In this document: positions 8,311 to 18,218 of the stretch, piece by piece | Layout of the letters: the number at the start of each line of letters is the position of its first letter | Numbering within the stretch: the first letter of the stretch is position 1 | Source of the DNA: a virus | IMG/VR virus record: IMGVR_UViG_3300025151_000240 | Coordinates: 1 to 26,965 of that record | Length of the DNA stretch: 26,965 nucleotides | Reading direction: 5' to 3' (one strand) | The notes under the pieces: generated by a model | The model's input: only the letters and a program-made list of their open reading frames with translations | Database searches by the model: none | What the model was told of the DNA's origin: nothing | Program-made: the position numbers and the translations under genes

Positions 8311-9546
8311 TTAAGCGTCTATTGATCGTGAAATTATTCTAGATACATAAGTTTTCTCTCTACCTAAAGTAGATTGCCATGGTTGATGGTTCGGAGAATA
8401 TATTCCAGATAATCTTTCTCCGTCTGATGCAGGAGCGTCTGTATCAAACATTCCTAATTCACCTAAGTATGTACCACTAACAATTAGTTCTTCAGAATCT
8501 CCTGGTCTAATAAAGTATTCTTTAAGAGACTGAGATGGGTTACTAGCATGTCTATCACTAGTCCAGTAGTAGATAGTATCTCCTTGACTTGATAGTGTTT
8601 GGAATTCTAGTAAGAAAATATTTTCTGCATTTGATGCTGAAGGTATATCAGCAGGATTTATTTCGTATGCTGCTTTATCTTCTACTATTTTTATAATTTC
8701 ATCTATGTTAGGAATATAGAGCTTAGATCTAGTTAGTCTTTTATAGTCTTTTCCTTCTAATTCATATACAGGTTGATTAATAGGAGGTCTACTTGATACG
8801 CTTCCTTGGAAATAAGACTTCATTCCTGGTCTAGAAGTAATAAAAGGAGGGTTGAAATAAAAAGTTTCTATATCAAGATCTGAAAATGATTTACTTCTTA
8901 TTAGGCTTGAGGTTTCAAATAAGTCGAATTTAGCAGCTTGAAAAGCTGTAAACGATAAAGCAGGGTCGTTAAGGTATAAACTTCCGCTGTCTAGTTTAGA
9001 GCCTTCGTATCGAGGTAAAACCCACGATTTAGCATACAAGTTAGATTCTTGAAAAGATGCTGTTGTAGCTGAACCTGTTAATATTGCGTTTAAATTTTGA
9101 GGTATTATTTGATCATCTTTTCTATCTATCTCGAACACACCTCCAACGCCTTGTGCTTGAGAGCCTGTCTGTTGTATTCTTCTTGGCTCAGTTGCATTAT
9201 TAAATACTATATTAAACTGACTATTTCTAAACGTGTCGATCTTTGGAGGTGGTGTAAGAGATGTATTTGTACATGCTCCTACAATACTAGCGATAGAACC
9301 GGTATAAACATATGGACTTACATCGTAATAAAAGTAACCTGAGTATGCTTGTCCGTTCACAGTATTTACAGTAAAGTCTCCTACTGTAAATGTTGAAAGA
9401 TTACCAATAGAGTCAATTCTACTAGAACCATTACAGTCGTTTACACTTATTGTCATTCCAACAACTTGACCTAAGTTGTTATGTAAAAATTTTGCTTCAC
9501 CTTGTGCTGGTGGAGTTGCTTTAAATGTATTTAAATCTTGTCCCAT
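8311..9546 (-). CDS. Large tail/baseplate structural protein, unknown family
   Basis: A 411-residue protein starting MGQDLNTFKATPPAQGEAKF. It has aromatic, Gly/Ser-rich beta-type composition with no signal peptide, membrane segment or catalytic motif that I can recognise. Residues ~240-300 include FNPPFITSRPGMKSYFQG and a short helical stretch (IPNIDEIIKIVEDKAAYEI). It begins 6 bases after the 1148-residue tail gene and precedes the smaller connector-like genes, so a baseplate-edge role is likely. Function is unassigned. Confidence 0.8.
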   Translation of the reverse strand: MGQDLNTFKATPPAQGEAKFLHNNLGQVVGMTISVNDCNGSSRIDSIGNLSTFTVGDFTVNTVNGQAYSGYFYYDVSPYVYTGSIASIVGACTNTSLTPPPKIDTFRNSQFNIVFNNATEPRRIQQTGSQAQGVGGVFEIDRKDDQIIPQNLNAILTGSATTASFQESNLYAKSWVLPRYEGSKLDSGSLYLNDPALSFTAFQAAKFDLFETSSLIRSKSFSDLDIETFYFNPPFITSRPGMKSYFQGSVSSRPPINQPVYELEGKDYKRLTRSKLYIPNIDEIIKIVEDKAAYEINPADIPSASNAENIFLLEFQTLSSQGDTIYYWTSDRHASNPSQSLKEYFIRPGDSEELIVSGTYLGELGMFDTDAPASDGERLSGIYSPNHQPWQSTLGREKTYVSRIISRSIDA

Positions 9547-9552
9547 AATCTA

Positions 9553-12500
9553 TTAAAAATCGTCGCAATCGAAATAAGAGTCAACAGTACCATTACCGTT
9601 TATAAGTATTACATTTTCCGGTTCAGATGTGTCTACCATTCTATAGTGTATACCGTAATTAATATTAGTTAAACCTGAATTCGTATAAGTCACCTGACCT
9701 GGGTCTGGAAGTAGTTGTAAGCTTCTTAACTTTTGGAAATATAATGTAACTGTAAAGTCTGGTATCTGCATTGGATCACAGAAGCTTCCAGCTACGTCAT
9801 CTCCAGTTGCTTCAGCAGTAGTTGCGTTAAAGCTTTGTACTCCGAATCCTGAAGTTGTAGTTGCGCTAATAGTATCTCCGTAGGCTGTACATACGGATGA
9901 AGAAGCAAATGCTCTATAGTAGTAAGTACTACCAGCTGTAAGTCCTGTAAAGTTATGTTCAAATGCACCTAAACCTTGACCTGGTGTTGTTGCAACTATT
10001 GATTCAGTAACTCCATTAGTAATACTTCCTGAGGCATTACTTCTATCTACTACCGCTGATGAAGTAAGTGAGAATATAAACCCTCTTCCTAGTAGTATAT
10101 GAGATCCAGAGCTATTAACTTTAGCTTGAGCTCTTAATACTGAAGTTGTAATGTTATTAGCAGCTAGAGAGCTTACACTTGGACAAGTAATACTTTCTTG
10201 GATTACTGCACCGTATACATCTCCACAGTCAGGTGTTTGTGCATATGCTCTTATATACCAACTTCCTGTTTGCAGGTTATTAAGTACCATACTAAAAGGC
10301 GAGGAAGAAGAGGCAAAGAAACTACTAGTATCTGATGGTCTAGTTGGAGTAGTATTAGTTTGAGAATATACAAAACCTCTAGCAGCATTTTCAGAATAAG
10401 TAACGCTTCCAGTCGCACCAATACTTAAGCCATCAGCAAGTATATTTGTTCCGTCTGTAGATACAGTAGGACATACTATTAATTCAACTAAAGCAGGCTT
10501 GTAGTCTACTTGAGAAGCATTTTTATATTTCCATTCGTTTTCGTCATTAAGTTCTCCATTACTAACTTTAAATTCACTTCCACTTAATTCACCGTCAAAT
10601 CTTGCTCTTTCTTTTAAGTGGTATGTATATGGAGCAAGTCCGTCTGGTGTTACTATACTATGTGTATAGCTAGCAGTTAGTGGTATTTCAAACTCTTTAT
10701 CGTAAAAGTTGGTATAAGATCCACCTTGACTACCTGAGCTAAAAGCAGTATCTATTGAGGCTGTAAACTGGTCGTGTGAACCGCTTACGCTTACTTGCTT
10801 TATTTTATTTCTTTCTAATATATGAGGTTTTATAATAATACCTGTATCAATATTTGATCTAGCAGGTACAAAGTCTTTTATCATTTTAAAGAGTACGTTG
10901 TCGTAAAATTTAAGTACTCTTACAAATTCTCCATAATGATGCGGAGATGATTGTGTGATAACTCGATTAGATTCTGATACTAGTAATTCGTAGCTACCAG
11001 ATTGTGCTTGTCCTGGGTCACCTATATAGTTGTCTATATCGAATCCTGATACTAACTGCCCTCTTATATACTCGTTTAGAGGATAAGTAGGAGAGTATCC
11101 AACCTCTACTGTATGTATATCATCTGAATATTTACTATCTCTCTGCATTACAGAAGTATACTTTGATAAAGTATTTCCCGTAGTAATACTTCCTGTGTTA
11201 TCAGTTTTTACTTTACCCGCAGAAGAAGTATACTCTAGTAAAGGTCCGTAATTATGGCTACCGGAAGTATTTTCTCCTCCAATAGTTCTTACATAAAGAC
11301 CATTTATTGACCCAACTGCTCCTTGTAGGTTATTATCAGTAGGAACTCCAAATGAAGATATTAAAGCTTTTAATCCCCTCTCAGTTCCTTTAGTCTTAAG
11401 TAGGTAAGGTAGGTTATGGTATAATCTCTTATGTATTTCGTTCCTATATTTTTCTATAGAATCAATACTATTAGATGCTGAGGTAATCTCTTTTGTCCAG
11501 TCGCTTCCAGTTTGGTATATTTCTCCGGTAAAAATTTTAAATAAATCTTCTGATGATCTAGTATTATTGTATATTTTGACTCCAAAATTTTTAAGAGTAT
11601 CTTGTACTAAGTCTTTTGAAATTCCGTATTCAAGCCTATTATCATTATCATACTTGCTAGCTAAAGCTTTACCGTAAATCCATATATTATCAAAATGTTG
11701 ACCTAGCATGTTTATAAAAACACTGTAGTTTACACTGTCAGGGTCTTCTTTGAGATACTCTGGGATAGTATTTAAAAGCTGTGAGTAATTAGAGGTATCG
11801 TAGTTACTAGCTGAGATTATTTGTGCATTATAAAACGAGCCGGTTGCACTACCTGTAGCATTTATATAAGGTTTGTTGCCTGGTGCTTGTTTAGGCCAAG
11901 AAGTAGAGCTTGATTCGTAATATAAATGTTTATCGTAGTGGTCAAAGTTATCTAGTATATTATTTATCTTGTCTTTCCAGAAGTTTTCACTTCCTGTCAT
12001 ATACCCAGAATATCCGTTCTCTATTATTGCTGATGATTTAGATACATTTACCTGATAGCTTTCTATAAGATTAAGTTTATATTGAAAGTTTTTAAGTCTT
12101 TCTTCAGCTGAGCTAAATTGTATAAAATTAGAGTAGTCTGAATAATCTATACTGAGATTAATACCTTTTTGAGAAAAAGCTGAGTTTAGTTCTCTATAGG
12201 TATTATTAGTAGGGAAAGAAAATAAGTCATTATAACTTAAGTACGATGTCTGTGCAGGAGCATCTTCTGGTTTCTCTATATTAAAATTAGGTCCCTTTAA
12301 GTATGGTATTTCTACTTCATCTACTATAGTTGATGTTTCGATAGCAAATGCAACAGTATCAGAGATTACTCTATCTACTGTAACTATGTCTTTTAATTTA
12401 TATGCTTCTGGTAACGGTTCATAGAGCTTTACTATAACAGAATTGAAGTCTCTATATTTTTGTATATCTATATTTATTCCTATAAATAAATCGTTGTTCT

Positions 12501-12999
12501 TGAGATTAAGCCTAAATTCATTAAAAAATGATGTACTTGCTAAATCTTTTTTTACTTTATCTGTATAACGTATAACGTCTTCATCAGTTATTTGATTTGT
12601 AAGAAGTCTTATTTCAGTTCTATCTTGAGATATCTCTTCAATAAAAAACTCTCCTCCTTTTTGATTTTCACTGTATAAATTATCTAAAAAATTATAAACA
12701 AGATTTATACCTCCATAAATATACCCTAGCTTTTTAGAGTCTGATTCTGGATCTATATCGAGAGAAGAAGCACCTGTAGTACCGGCAGTTTCACTGCCTT
12801 GAAGAAATTTTTCACCTCTATAATCATAAACCGAATCTATTAATGTTTCGTCATCTCCATATACATGTAGCTCTATCTTATGTTGGAATGCATCAAAAGT
12901 TTCGTTTACTTTAAAAGAGTCTACTACTTTAATATCTTCTTCTGAAAAGTTTTCCAGTCCGATAGGGTTTATTGGTGATATTGTATACTGTATAGCCAT
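9553..12999 (-). CDS. Baseplate/tail protein with gpI-like motif and FN3-like C-terminal modules
   Basis: A 1148-residue protein, close in size to T4 gp7. The first ~830 residues are a mixed alpha/beta scaffold. Around residues 525-555 it has YHNLPYLLKTKGTERGLKAL followed by SSFGVP, a motif typical of phage tail proteins of the P2 gpI type and their large relatives. From about 840 to 1050 come two similar ~100-residue modules that start with CPTV or CPSV, contain ARGFVYS or GRGFIFS, and end with a LxxGSxYYxRA(Y/F)A strand. This is a fibronectin-III-like pattern. The protein is probably a wedge or peripheral baseplate component with surface-exposed adhesive modules. The exact T4 counterpart is uncertain. 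Confidence 0.85.
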   Translation of the reverse strand: MAIQYTISPINPIGLENFSEEDIKVVDSFKVNETFDAFQHKIELHVYGDDETLIDSVYDYRGEKFLQGSETAGTTGASSLDIDPESDSKKLGYIYGGINLVYNFLDNLYSENQKGGEFFIEEISQDRTEIRLLTNQITDEDVIRYTDKVKKDLASTSFFNEFRLNLKNNDLFIGINIDIQKYRDFNSVIVKLYEPLPEAYKLKDIVTVDRVISDTVAFAIETSTIVDEVEIPYLKGPNFNIEKPEDAPAQTSYLSYNDLFSFPTNNTYRELNSAFSQKGINLSIDYSDYSNFIQFSSAEERLKNFQYKLNLIESYQVNVSKSSAIIENGYSGYMTGSENFWKDKINNILDNFDHYDKHLYYESSSTSWPKQAPGNKPYINATGSATGSFYNAQIISASNYDTSNYSQLLNTIPEYLKEDPDSVNYSVFINMLGQHFDNIWIYGKALASKYDNDNRLEYGISKDLVQDTLKNFGVKIYNNTRSSEDLFKIFTGEIYQTGSDWTKEITSASNSIDSIEKYRNEIHKRLYHNLPYLLKTKGTERGLKALISSFGVPTDNNLQGAVGSINGLYVRTIGGENTSGSHNYGPLLEYTSSAGKVKTDNTGSITTGNTLSKYTSVMQRDSKYSDDIHTVEVGYSPTYPLNEYIRGQLVSGFDIDNYIGDPGQAQSGSYELLVSESNRVITQSSPHHYGEFVRVLKFYDNVLFKMIKDFVPARSNIDTGIIIKPHILERNKIKQVSVSGSHDQFTASIDTAFSSGSQGGSYTNFYDKEFEIPLTASYTHSIVTPDGLAPYTYHLKERARFDGELSGSEFKVSNGELNDENEWKYKNASQVDYKPALVELIVCPTVSTDGTNILADGLSIGATGSVTYSENAARGFVYSQTNTTPTRPSDTSSFFASSSSPFSMVLNNLQTGSWYIRAYAQTPDCGDVYGAVIQESITCPSVSSLAANNITTSVLRAQAKVNSSGSHILLGRGFIFSLTSSAVVDRSNASGSITNGVTESIVATTPGQGLGAFEHNFTGLTAGSTYYYRAFASSSVCTAYGDTISATTTSGFGVQSFNATTAEATGDDVAGSFCDPMQIPDFTVTLYFQKLRSLQLLPDPGQVTYTNSGLTNINYGIHYRMVDTSEPENVILINGNGTVDSYFDCDDF

Positions 13000-13002
13000 T
13001 TA

Positions 13003-13596
13003 TTATCCTGGGAATAATCTATCCCACTGTTGTTTGTTACGGTTCCACCTATAGGCTTTACCTTCAAATTTTTTTACTTCATTCGGTCTTAAACCAGGTT
13101 TTCCAAAAGGTCTAAATTTTCTTCCTGCTATAACCTGTTGTGTTGAAGGCTTTGGAGCTGGTGCTTCAACTCTTTCATTGCTTGCTTTTTCTATATTTTT
13201 TCTTACACTATCTATCATCTTTTCATTCTCTATTGTAGAATCAGACGACTGATTAGTTATGGTTTTAAGAATTTCGTTTTGAGTATCTAAAGAATTTACA
13301 TTTTGTTGAAGTAGTCTTTCTCTTAAATCTGATATCTCATCTAATAATGGCTGTACTTCAAGATCTTCTTTTTCTAATTCAACCATTTTAGAGCTTTCTC
13401 TTATAAGGTATTCATGAGAGTTTTCTGCTCCCTCTGCAGGTATTTCATAAAATAATTTATTGTATAATCTAAATAATTCTTCTACTGTATCGTTATCTTC
13501 CTCAACTATATCAACAAAAGTCTTAAAGGAACTATCTATAGATTTTTCAAGTTCATCTTTTTTAAATACAGTTTTAGATAATCTTATGTTAGCCAT
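13003..13596 (-). CDS. Coiled-coil baseplate-associated protein
   Basis: A 197-residue, charged, mostly helical protein. Heptad-like segments run from about residue 55 to 140 (for example LEVQPLLDEISDLRERLLQQ). A Pro/Ala linker (EAPAPKPST) follows, then a basic tail (GRKFRPFGKPGLRPNEVKKF ending AYRWNRNKQQWDRLFPG). The tail resembles short Gly/Trp-ending motifs that dock onto a partner. It overlaps the upstream gene by 8 bases and lies 3 bases before the 1148-residue gene, consistent with a chaperone or linker role in baseplate assembly. Family unknown. Confidence 0.8.
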   Translation of the reverse strand: MANIRLSKTVFKKDELEKSIDSSFKTFVDIVEEDNDTVEELFRLYNKLFYEIPAEGAENSHEYLIRESSKMVELEKEDLEVQPLLDEISDLRERLLQQNVNSLDTQNEILKTITNQSSDSTIENEKMIDSVRKNIEKASNERVEAPAPKPSTQQVIAGRKFRPFGKPGLRPNEVKKFEGKAYRWNRNKQQWDRLFPG

Positions 13597-14710
13597 TTCT
13601 TACAATCTTAAATACGTTAGCATCATCAAAAGTACATAGGGTTCCATCTATTTCTGATCTAACTAATATCCTGTAATATCTTTCGGGTTGTAGACCATTC
13701 ATAAAGATATCAAAATAAGGTCCTGAGTTATCACAGCTTATTTTGCTATATGCGCTATTAAACGGAATGACTAAATCTTCAGTAAATTCATCTCTAAGTG
13801 CATATAGAGAACCGCTATTCAAAGCATAATTAGTTCTATATATACTTCCTGTTGTAAATGTTCTACTAGGGTATTTAGGTCTAGCTAATAGCCTAAATCT
13901 TTGTTTACCAACGTCAGGGTATTCTCCACCGTTATTAGTAATTTTTACATAAGCAGTAGGGTCTGATAATACATTCAGGCTCCCTGTTACGTAACTTTGA
14001 TCATCCCAAGTAAAGGTTAGAGTAGGAGGGTATATAGTATTAGTATTAGCACTAAAGTATTTTGCTCTTATTGAAGAAGTTGTATTAAATTCAATACCGT
14101 CTTCAAACTTAAGTAGAAATCCATAGTTATTAAGAGTACCGCTGTAGTGTAAATGTACACCATTAGTTACATCCATTCTTATGTCTAGATCATCGTTCGT
14201 ATCAAAGCTTTGAGTAGACATTAAATTTAATCCACTTGAGCCAGTATACCAAGATCCGCCTCCAACAAAAGCACTAGTATAAGAACCTGTTACGTTGTTA
14301 GGAAATGAACCTTCTTCGTGCCAGGCTATTTTTTTACCAGCTTTAGTATATTTCCAAGAACCACCGGATGTATCTTCAGATCCTGTATATAAGTCATCCC
14401 CGTATTTCCCTATACCTCCGTCCCAATATTGTGCTACAGGAAAACATTCTACTGAGTGAGATGCAGGTATTTCGTATGCTGATGCAATGTCGAGATGTAT
14501 ACTAGCTGTAAACGGATAAGAGCCGATTTTAGTATTTACAACGTTTGTAATTTCGGTATCTTTCCAGTGTATTAGTATTCTCGAAGTTTGACCTATTTCT
14601 TGTATAGGGTATGCTCCTATCTCTATCATTTCATCGTATCCGGCATTAGCAGTAGCTAATTCTGTAAAAATAAACGTGTCTTTATCGGGAAAAATTTTAT
14701 ATACTGCCAT
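13589..14710 (-). CDS. Virion protein with DNRLRE-like N-terminal beta domain
   Basis: A 373-residue protein. The N-terminal ~170 residues follow the order KIFPDKDTFIFTE, then SRILIHWKDTEI, then ASIHLDIASAYEIP, and later AWHEEGSFP. This resembles the DNRLRE / disaggregatase-related beta-sandwich, in which a 'D-T' start, a repeated aligned-strand core and a W-containing strand are typical. Such domains occur in surface and carbohydrate-associated proteins. The C-terminal ~130 residues are another beta-rich part (FRLLARPKYPSRTF, YRILVRSEIDG). It sits 1 base downstream of gp6, where baseplate-periphery genes are expected. The domain match is by eye only. Confidence 0.75.
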   Translation of the reverse strand: MAVYKIFPDKDTFIFTELATANAGYDEMIEIGAYPIQEIGQTSRILIHWKDTEITNVVNTKIGSYPFTASIHLDIASAYEIPASHSVECFPVAQYWDGGIGKYGDDLYTGSEDTSGGSWKYTKAGKKIAWHEEGSFPNNVTGSYTSAFVGGGSWYTGSSGLNLMSTQSFDTNDDLDIRMDVTNGVHLHYSGTLNNYGFLLKFEDGIEFNTTSSIRAKYFSANTNTIYPPTLTFTWDDQSYVTGSLNVLSDPTAYVKITNNGGEYPDVGKQRFRLLARPKYPSRTFTTGSIYRTNYALNSGSLYALRDEFTEDLVIPFNSAYSKISCDNSGPYFDIFMNGLQPERYYRILVRSEIDGTLCTFDDANVFKIVRNG

Positions 14711-14711
14711 C

Positions 14712-16532
14712 TTATAAGTTTATTACTCTACCTTTTATATCTTTTTTTGGAAACTTTACTTCAAAAATACATGGATCATATGACGGATATACTACGTTGT
14801 TTTTAGTAGCACCTAATACATCGTACCCGTATTGAGAATAGTTACCTCCGTTAAGGTTTTTAATTTCTATTTTTTGTACTGTTTGTACTCCTTTTACTTT
14901 GTCTAATAAAGTAAATAGTTCTGATATATTTATAGGTTGATTTATATTACGTTTCGATATTTCAAAATAATCTTGAAGTTCAAGGTTACAGTTAAGTAAG
15001 ACGTCTCTACCAGAGTAGCTTGGTCTTACTATAATTTCATAGTTTACTTCTACGTTTACTATAAATGCATCTTTTATATTTATACTATCTGATATTAGCA
15101 TAAACTCAGCTAAATATTTTTTAAGGTTTTCTTTTAATGTTTTTGTTCCTGTAGTAAGTTTTTTATCATTATCGTAAGCTAGAACATAAAGTGAAAGAGC
15201 TAAAGGATTATTATCTACTATAGAGTCGTTCTTTTTAGTATTAGTAAGTTGATCTTGAGTTACATATGCTTTTGCTATACTACCAAATTTTGACGGTAAT
15301 GATAATGCTCTTACTGTGTAGTCTTGTAGAGTTACTGCTCTGTTTTGTTCATTAAAAGCTCTAAGAGCGTTTTCTCTCAACTCTTCTACTGTATCTCCAT
15401 CTCTTCCGCCTGCTGCTGGTAATTCGTTGTTAAATGTTAAACTACCAAGGTTAGTACCAGAGTATACAACAGAGGTAAGAGTATTTGCTGGAACGTTGGC
15501 ACTTATTCCTCCTCCTTGTACGTAACTTGCAGTTAACACGGTATTAGAAGGAGCGATTCCGTATGATTTACTATAGGTAAAGTTTGTTGGGTCATAAGCT
15601 GATGTTACAGAACCAGAGCCATTATAATTGAGAGACCCTTGGTTGCTTAAATTACCTATACTTGTAGCATCAGGTAAAATAATACTATCATCGTCATTCG
15701 ATATACCTGAGCCGAATTGTATGTCTAAATCACCATTAGATCTAAATCTTGTTACAAATCTTCTTGGTACTTTCTTTAATGCTAATGAATAAGGTACGTT
15801 ACCTGAATCAGATGAACTGTTAGTTTCGTCTAAGAAAATAGTATCTTGGCCTAAAAATGGTACTTCAAAATACTCGTTACCGTCACTATCTGTAATGCTT
15901 AGTACCTGTACAATATTACTATCAGAAAGAGTAACTGTTTTAAATTTATCAGCAGTACCTATTGTAAAATACTCTGTTTTTATTTTTCCAGATATTGCTT
16001 TAACATTCTTTGTTAATTTATATGTTTCAGGTTCATTAGCTGCTGTTATAGATTCTACTACTATTTCAGTAGGGTTATAAGAGCTACTAAAGCTAAAGTC
16101 TAGTGGTTCTGGAATAAAGAAACTAGTTTGGCTACTATCTGAAGATACTATGGTTGCATTAGCGTTTATTTTAGCAGCTTGGCTAAAATCTGGAATATAA
16201 CTTCCTCCTGATGCTGATATAATTTGTTCTACTTTTATTATAGCTTCTGAGGTTCCTGTTACTCTTGGTTTATACCCCATCATATACGCTAAGTTAAAAA
16301 GATTTTTTGGGTCTTTAGCGTGGGTAAGAAATGTTTCTTGAAGTTGTGAGTCTTGGTAAAAAGATAATACATCTCCTACATAAGAGGCCATTTCTATAAA
16401 CATCATTCCAGGTGAGGTAGGAGAGAAGTCGTTATATGTATCAGGAAAGTAATTTTTAGCAAACTCTATTAGCTGACTTCTAAAGTCGTCAAATTCTCTG
16501 TTTATATATTTTAGGTCTCTAGTTTGTGCCAT
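14712..16532 (-). CDS. Baseplate wedge protein, gp6 / J-like
   Basis: A 606-residue protein (T4 gp6 has 660). The N-terminus matches the gp6-like pattern: RDLKYINREFDDFRSQLIEF, then NYFPDTYNDFSPTSPGMMF, then ASYVGDVLSFYQDSQLQETF. Around residues 370-390 it carries GGRDGDTVEELRENALRAF, the signature of the baseplate J superfamily. Gp6 dimers link wedges into the ring surrounding the hub. Its ATG overlaps the stop of gp25 (TAATG), and the gp25-gp6 order is conserved in contractile-tail systems. This is one of the firmest assignments in the window. Confidence 0.95.
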   Translation of the reverse strand: MAQTRDLKYINREFDDFRSQLIEFAKNYFPDTYNDFSPTSPGMMFIEMASYVGDVLSFYQDSQLQETFLTHAKDPKNLFNLAYMMGYKPRVTGTSEAIIKVEQIISASGGSYIPDFSQAAKINANATIVSSDSSQTSFFIPEPLDFSFSSSYNPTEIVVESITAANEPETYKLTKNVKAISGKIKTEYFTIGTADKFKTVTLSDSNIVQVLSITDSDGNEYFEVPFLGQDTIFLDETNSSSDSGNVPYSLALKKVPRRFVTRFRSNGDLDIQFGSGISNDDDSIILPDATSIGNLSNQGSLNYNGSGSVTSAYDPTNFTYSKSYGIAPSNTVLTASYVQGGGISANVPANTLTSVVYSGTNLGSLTFNNELPAAGGRDGDTVEELRENALRAFNEQNRAVTLQDYTVRALSLPSKFGSIAKAYVTQDQLTNTKKNDSIVDNNPLALSLYVLAYDNDKKLTTGTKTLKENLKKYLAEFMLISDSINIKDAFIVNVEVNYEIIVRPSYSGRDVLLNCNLELQDYFEISKRNINQPINISELFTLLDKVKGVQTVQKIEIKNLNGGNYSQYGYDVLGATKNNVVYPSYDPCIFEVKFPKKDIKGRVINL

Positions 16533-16939
16533 TATTCTATATTAATTAATACTTCGTCTTCTATATTCTGATCCGCTATAGCATATCTTAGAAAAAAGCT
16601 TACTAAATTTGTATCAGGGTCGCTTGTCACTTCTACTTTTGTAGGTTTTATATTAGGAAAAAATGTTTTTATAGAAAACGAAATTCTTTCTTTAATGTTT
16701 TCCAAATCTTCTTGATTTATATTACTAAATAGTAAATCTCTTATACCTGCTCCGAAAGTAGGATTAAGAGGTCTTTCGCCGGTATTAGTCAATAGGTAGT
16801 TTATTAAATTTACTTTAATAGCATCTTTAGTTTGATATGTTGAATTAAATACCGATCCTGCAGAAAAGGGTAGGTCTACTCCTACTGCTTTTCGAGGCTG
16901 TCTATCTAAAGGGTTTATTTTTTTAGCTTCTATTGCCAT
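16532..16939 (-). CDS. Baseplate wedge protein gp25 (lysozyme-like family)
   Basis: A 135-residue protein (T4 gp25 has 132). The conserved core TGERPLNPTFGAGIRDLL (53-70) is the family signature, preceded by a helix over an NLINYLLT segment and followed by the strand region IKPTKVEVTSDP. Gp25 links the wedge to the sheath and seeds sheath polymerisation. Despite the old family name it is not expected to be a lysozyme. Its start overlaps the stop of the upstream gene by one base, and its stop overlaps the gp6 start. Confidence 0.95.
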   Translation of the reverse strand: MAIEAKKINPLDRQPRKAVGVDLPFSAGSVFNSTYQTKDAIKVNLINYLLTNTGERPLNPTFGAGIRDLLFSNINQEDLENIKERISFSIKTFFPNIKPTKVEVTSDPDTNLVSFFLRYAIADQNIEDEVLINIE

Positions 16940-17382
16940 TAAACTGCTCTTGCTTTATCTTTTTCGTACGATTTATCTAGTACTGCTTTCGCTTTACTAA
17001 CAAAATCTAATTTACTTATATCTATACCCGGTAAAGGTCTAGTACTTTCAGTCATACCCATATTAGATGCCATTGAAGAAGCAAAATTAGGTTTAGCAAC
17101 CATACTTGAATCAGCGTTGATTACGTTCTTGTAATCTTCCCCAGTCATTTGTTGCTTAGTCATATTTAACATTTCCTCCAATGGTACAGTACCTGGGTTC
17201 ATTCTACCAGTAGACCAAGATCTTTTTAAATCTTTTTGCTTTACAGCTTTGTAGTCTAAGTTAGAACTTTTAACGGGTTCACTTGCTACTTTAACTGCTT
17301 CAGTAAGCATTTCTTGTAACTCATCCTTTACGGCTGATCGAACCTCTTCTCGGATTATTTTTCTTAATTGATCTAGTTTCAT
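16939..17382 (-). CDS. Small helical protein of unknown function
   Basis: A 147-residue protein starting MKLDQLRKIIREEVRSAVKD, an amphipathic N-terminal helix. A Met-rich, flexible middle (RMNPGTVPLEEMLNMTKQQM) and a short C-terminal helix follow. The 'MKLxxLRxIIREE' opening is frequent in small T4-like marine phage proteins near structural genes. There is no catalytic motif. It sits between a 272-residue unknown gene and gp25, so it may be a baseplate chaperone or minor virion protein. Confidence 0.78.
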   Translation of the reverse strand: MKLDQLRKIIREEVRSAVKDELQEMLTEAVKVASEPVKSSNLDYKAVKQKDLKRSWSTGRMNPGTVPLEEMLNMTKQQMTGEDYKNVINADSSMVAKPNFASSMASNMGMTESTRPLPGIDISKLDFVSKAKAVLDKSYEKDKARAV

Positions 17383-17399
17383 ATTAATAAATAGTTGGT

Positions 17400-18218
17400 T
17401 TATGGAAGTTGATTGTTTATTCTAAATTTAAGTTCTTTAATAAGTACATCGGTACTACTAGAAAAACTAAGAGGTCCTTCTAATATTACTATTCCTCTAT
17501 TATCTTTTGCTATAGCTTTTCTTTTAGGTGCTATCTGAGGAGAGTTTGGATCGGTTATTACTTCAATAGAAAATACTTTACCGTTATTAGCAGTAAATTG
17601 AAGAGCATCTTTTCCTGATAAAGTCTTTCTATTAATATTATCAAGTATTGATTGTCTTTCTTCTAATGATAAGTTTTGATCAGTAGCGCATGATGTAGCT
17701 AGTGATTTAACAGCAGAGATTTTTAACAGTATAGGGTCAAATCTTTCGGTTGCACTACTTATAGAGTCTCCTACTGCTTTAATATCATCTTCTAGCGTTT
17801 CAACTGTTTTACGTAGCCATACTAGGAGATTAGATTGAGCCTGGATTAATCCTTGAGGAAATGATAGTACTAAACCAATCATTCCTGGTCCACCGTAAGC
17901 AGTTAAAGCAGGAAAATGAGCTAGAATGTCTGCTGCAACTTTTCCAGCAGTAGTTGCTGCTTTGAGTTTTTTCTGAACATCTCTGTATTTTTGTATTTTT
18001 GAGTTGGTATTCTGTGTTACGTTTTCTATAGCCTCTAATTTTTTAAACGTTTTCTTTAATTCTGCTGTAGGAGGGCATACATCTTTAACTAGAAGTTGTA
18101 TTTGTTTATCTAGTTCTTTTTCTGCATAATCTCTAGCATATATTTCTGCTGTAGTTAGAGCTATAGTAGTATAGTATCCAACGTTGCTTTTAAAATCTTT
18201 AAGTAGTGAGTGTGGCAT
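17400..18218 (-). CDS. Putative baseplate hub-associated protein
   Basis: A 272-residue protein. It has a helical, charged first third (ELKKTFKKLEAIENVTQNT), a hydrophobic Gly/Pro-rich middle (AYGGPGMIGLVLSFPQGLI, about residues 106-124) and a C-terminal beta part (GKVFSIEVITDPNSPQIAP). The hydrophobic patch is too short and Pro-rich for a confident membrane helix. It shares a base with the gp5-like gene upstream (TAATG), so it may be produced with, and bind, the hub. No family recognised. Confidence 0.75.
   Translation of the reverse strand: MPHSLLKDFKSNVGYYTTIALTTAEIYARDYAEKELDKQIQLLVKDVCPPTAELKKTFKKLEAIENVTQNTNSKIQKYRDVQKKLKAATTAGKVAADILAHFPALTAYGGPGMIGLVLSFPQGLIQAQSNLLVWLRKTVETLEDDIKAVGDSISSATERFDPILLKISAVKSLATSCATDQNLSLEERQSILDNINRKTLSGKDALQFTANNGKVFSIEVITDPNSPQIAPKRKAIAKDNRGIVILEGPLSFSSSTDVLIKELKFRINNQLP

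Noticed and set aside
10151-10363. Plus-strand frame inside the FN3-like region
   Set aside because: Antisense shadow; the minus-strand product has clear domain structure.
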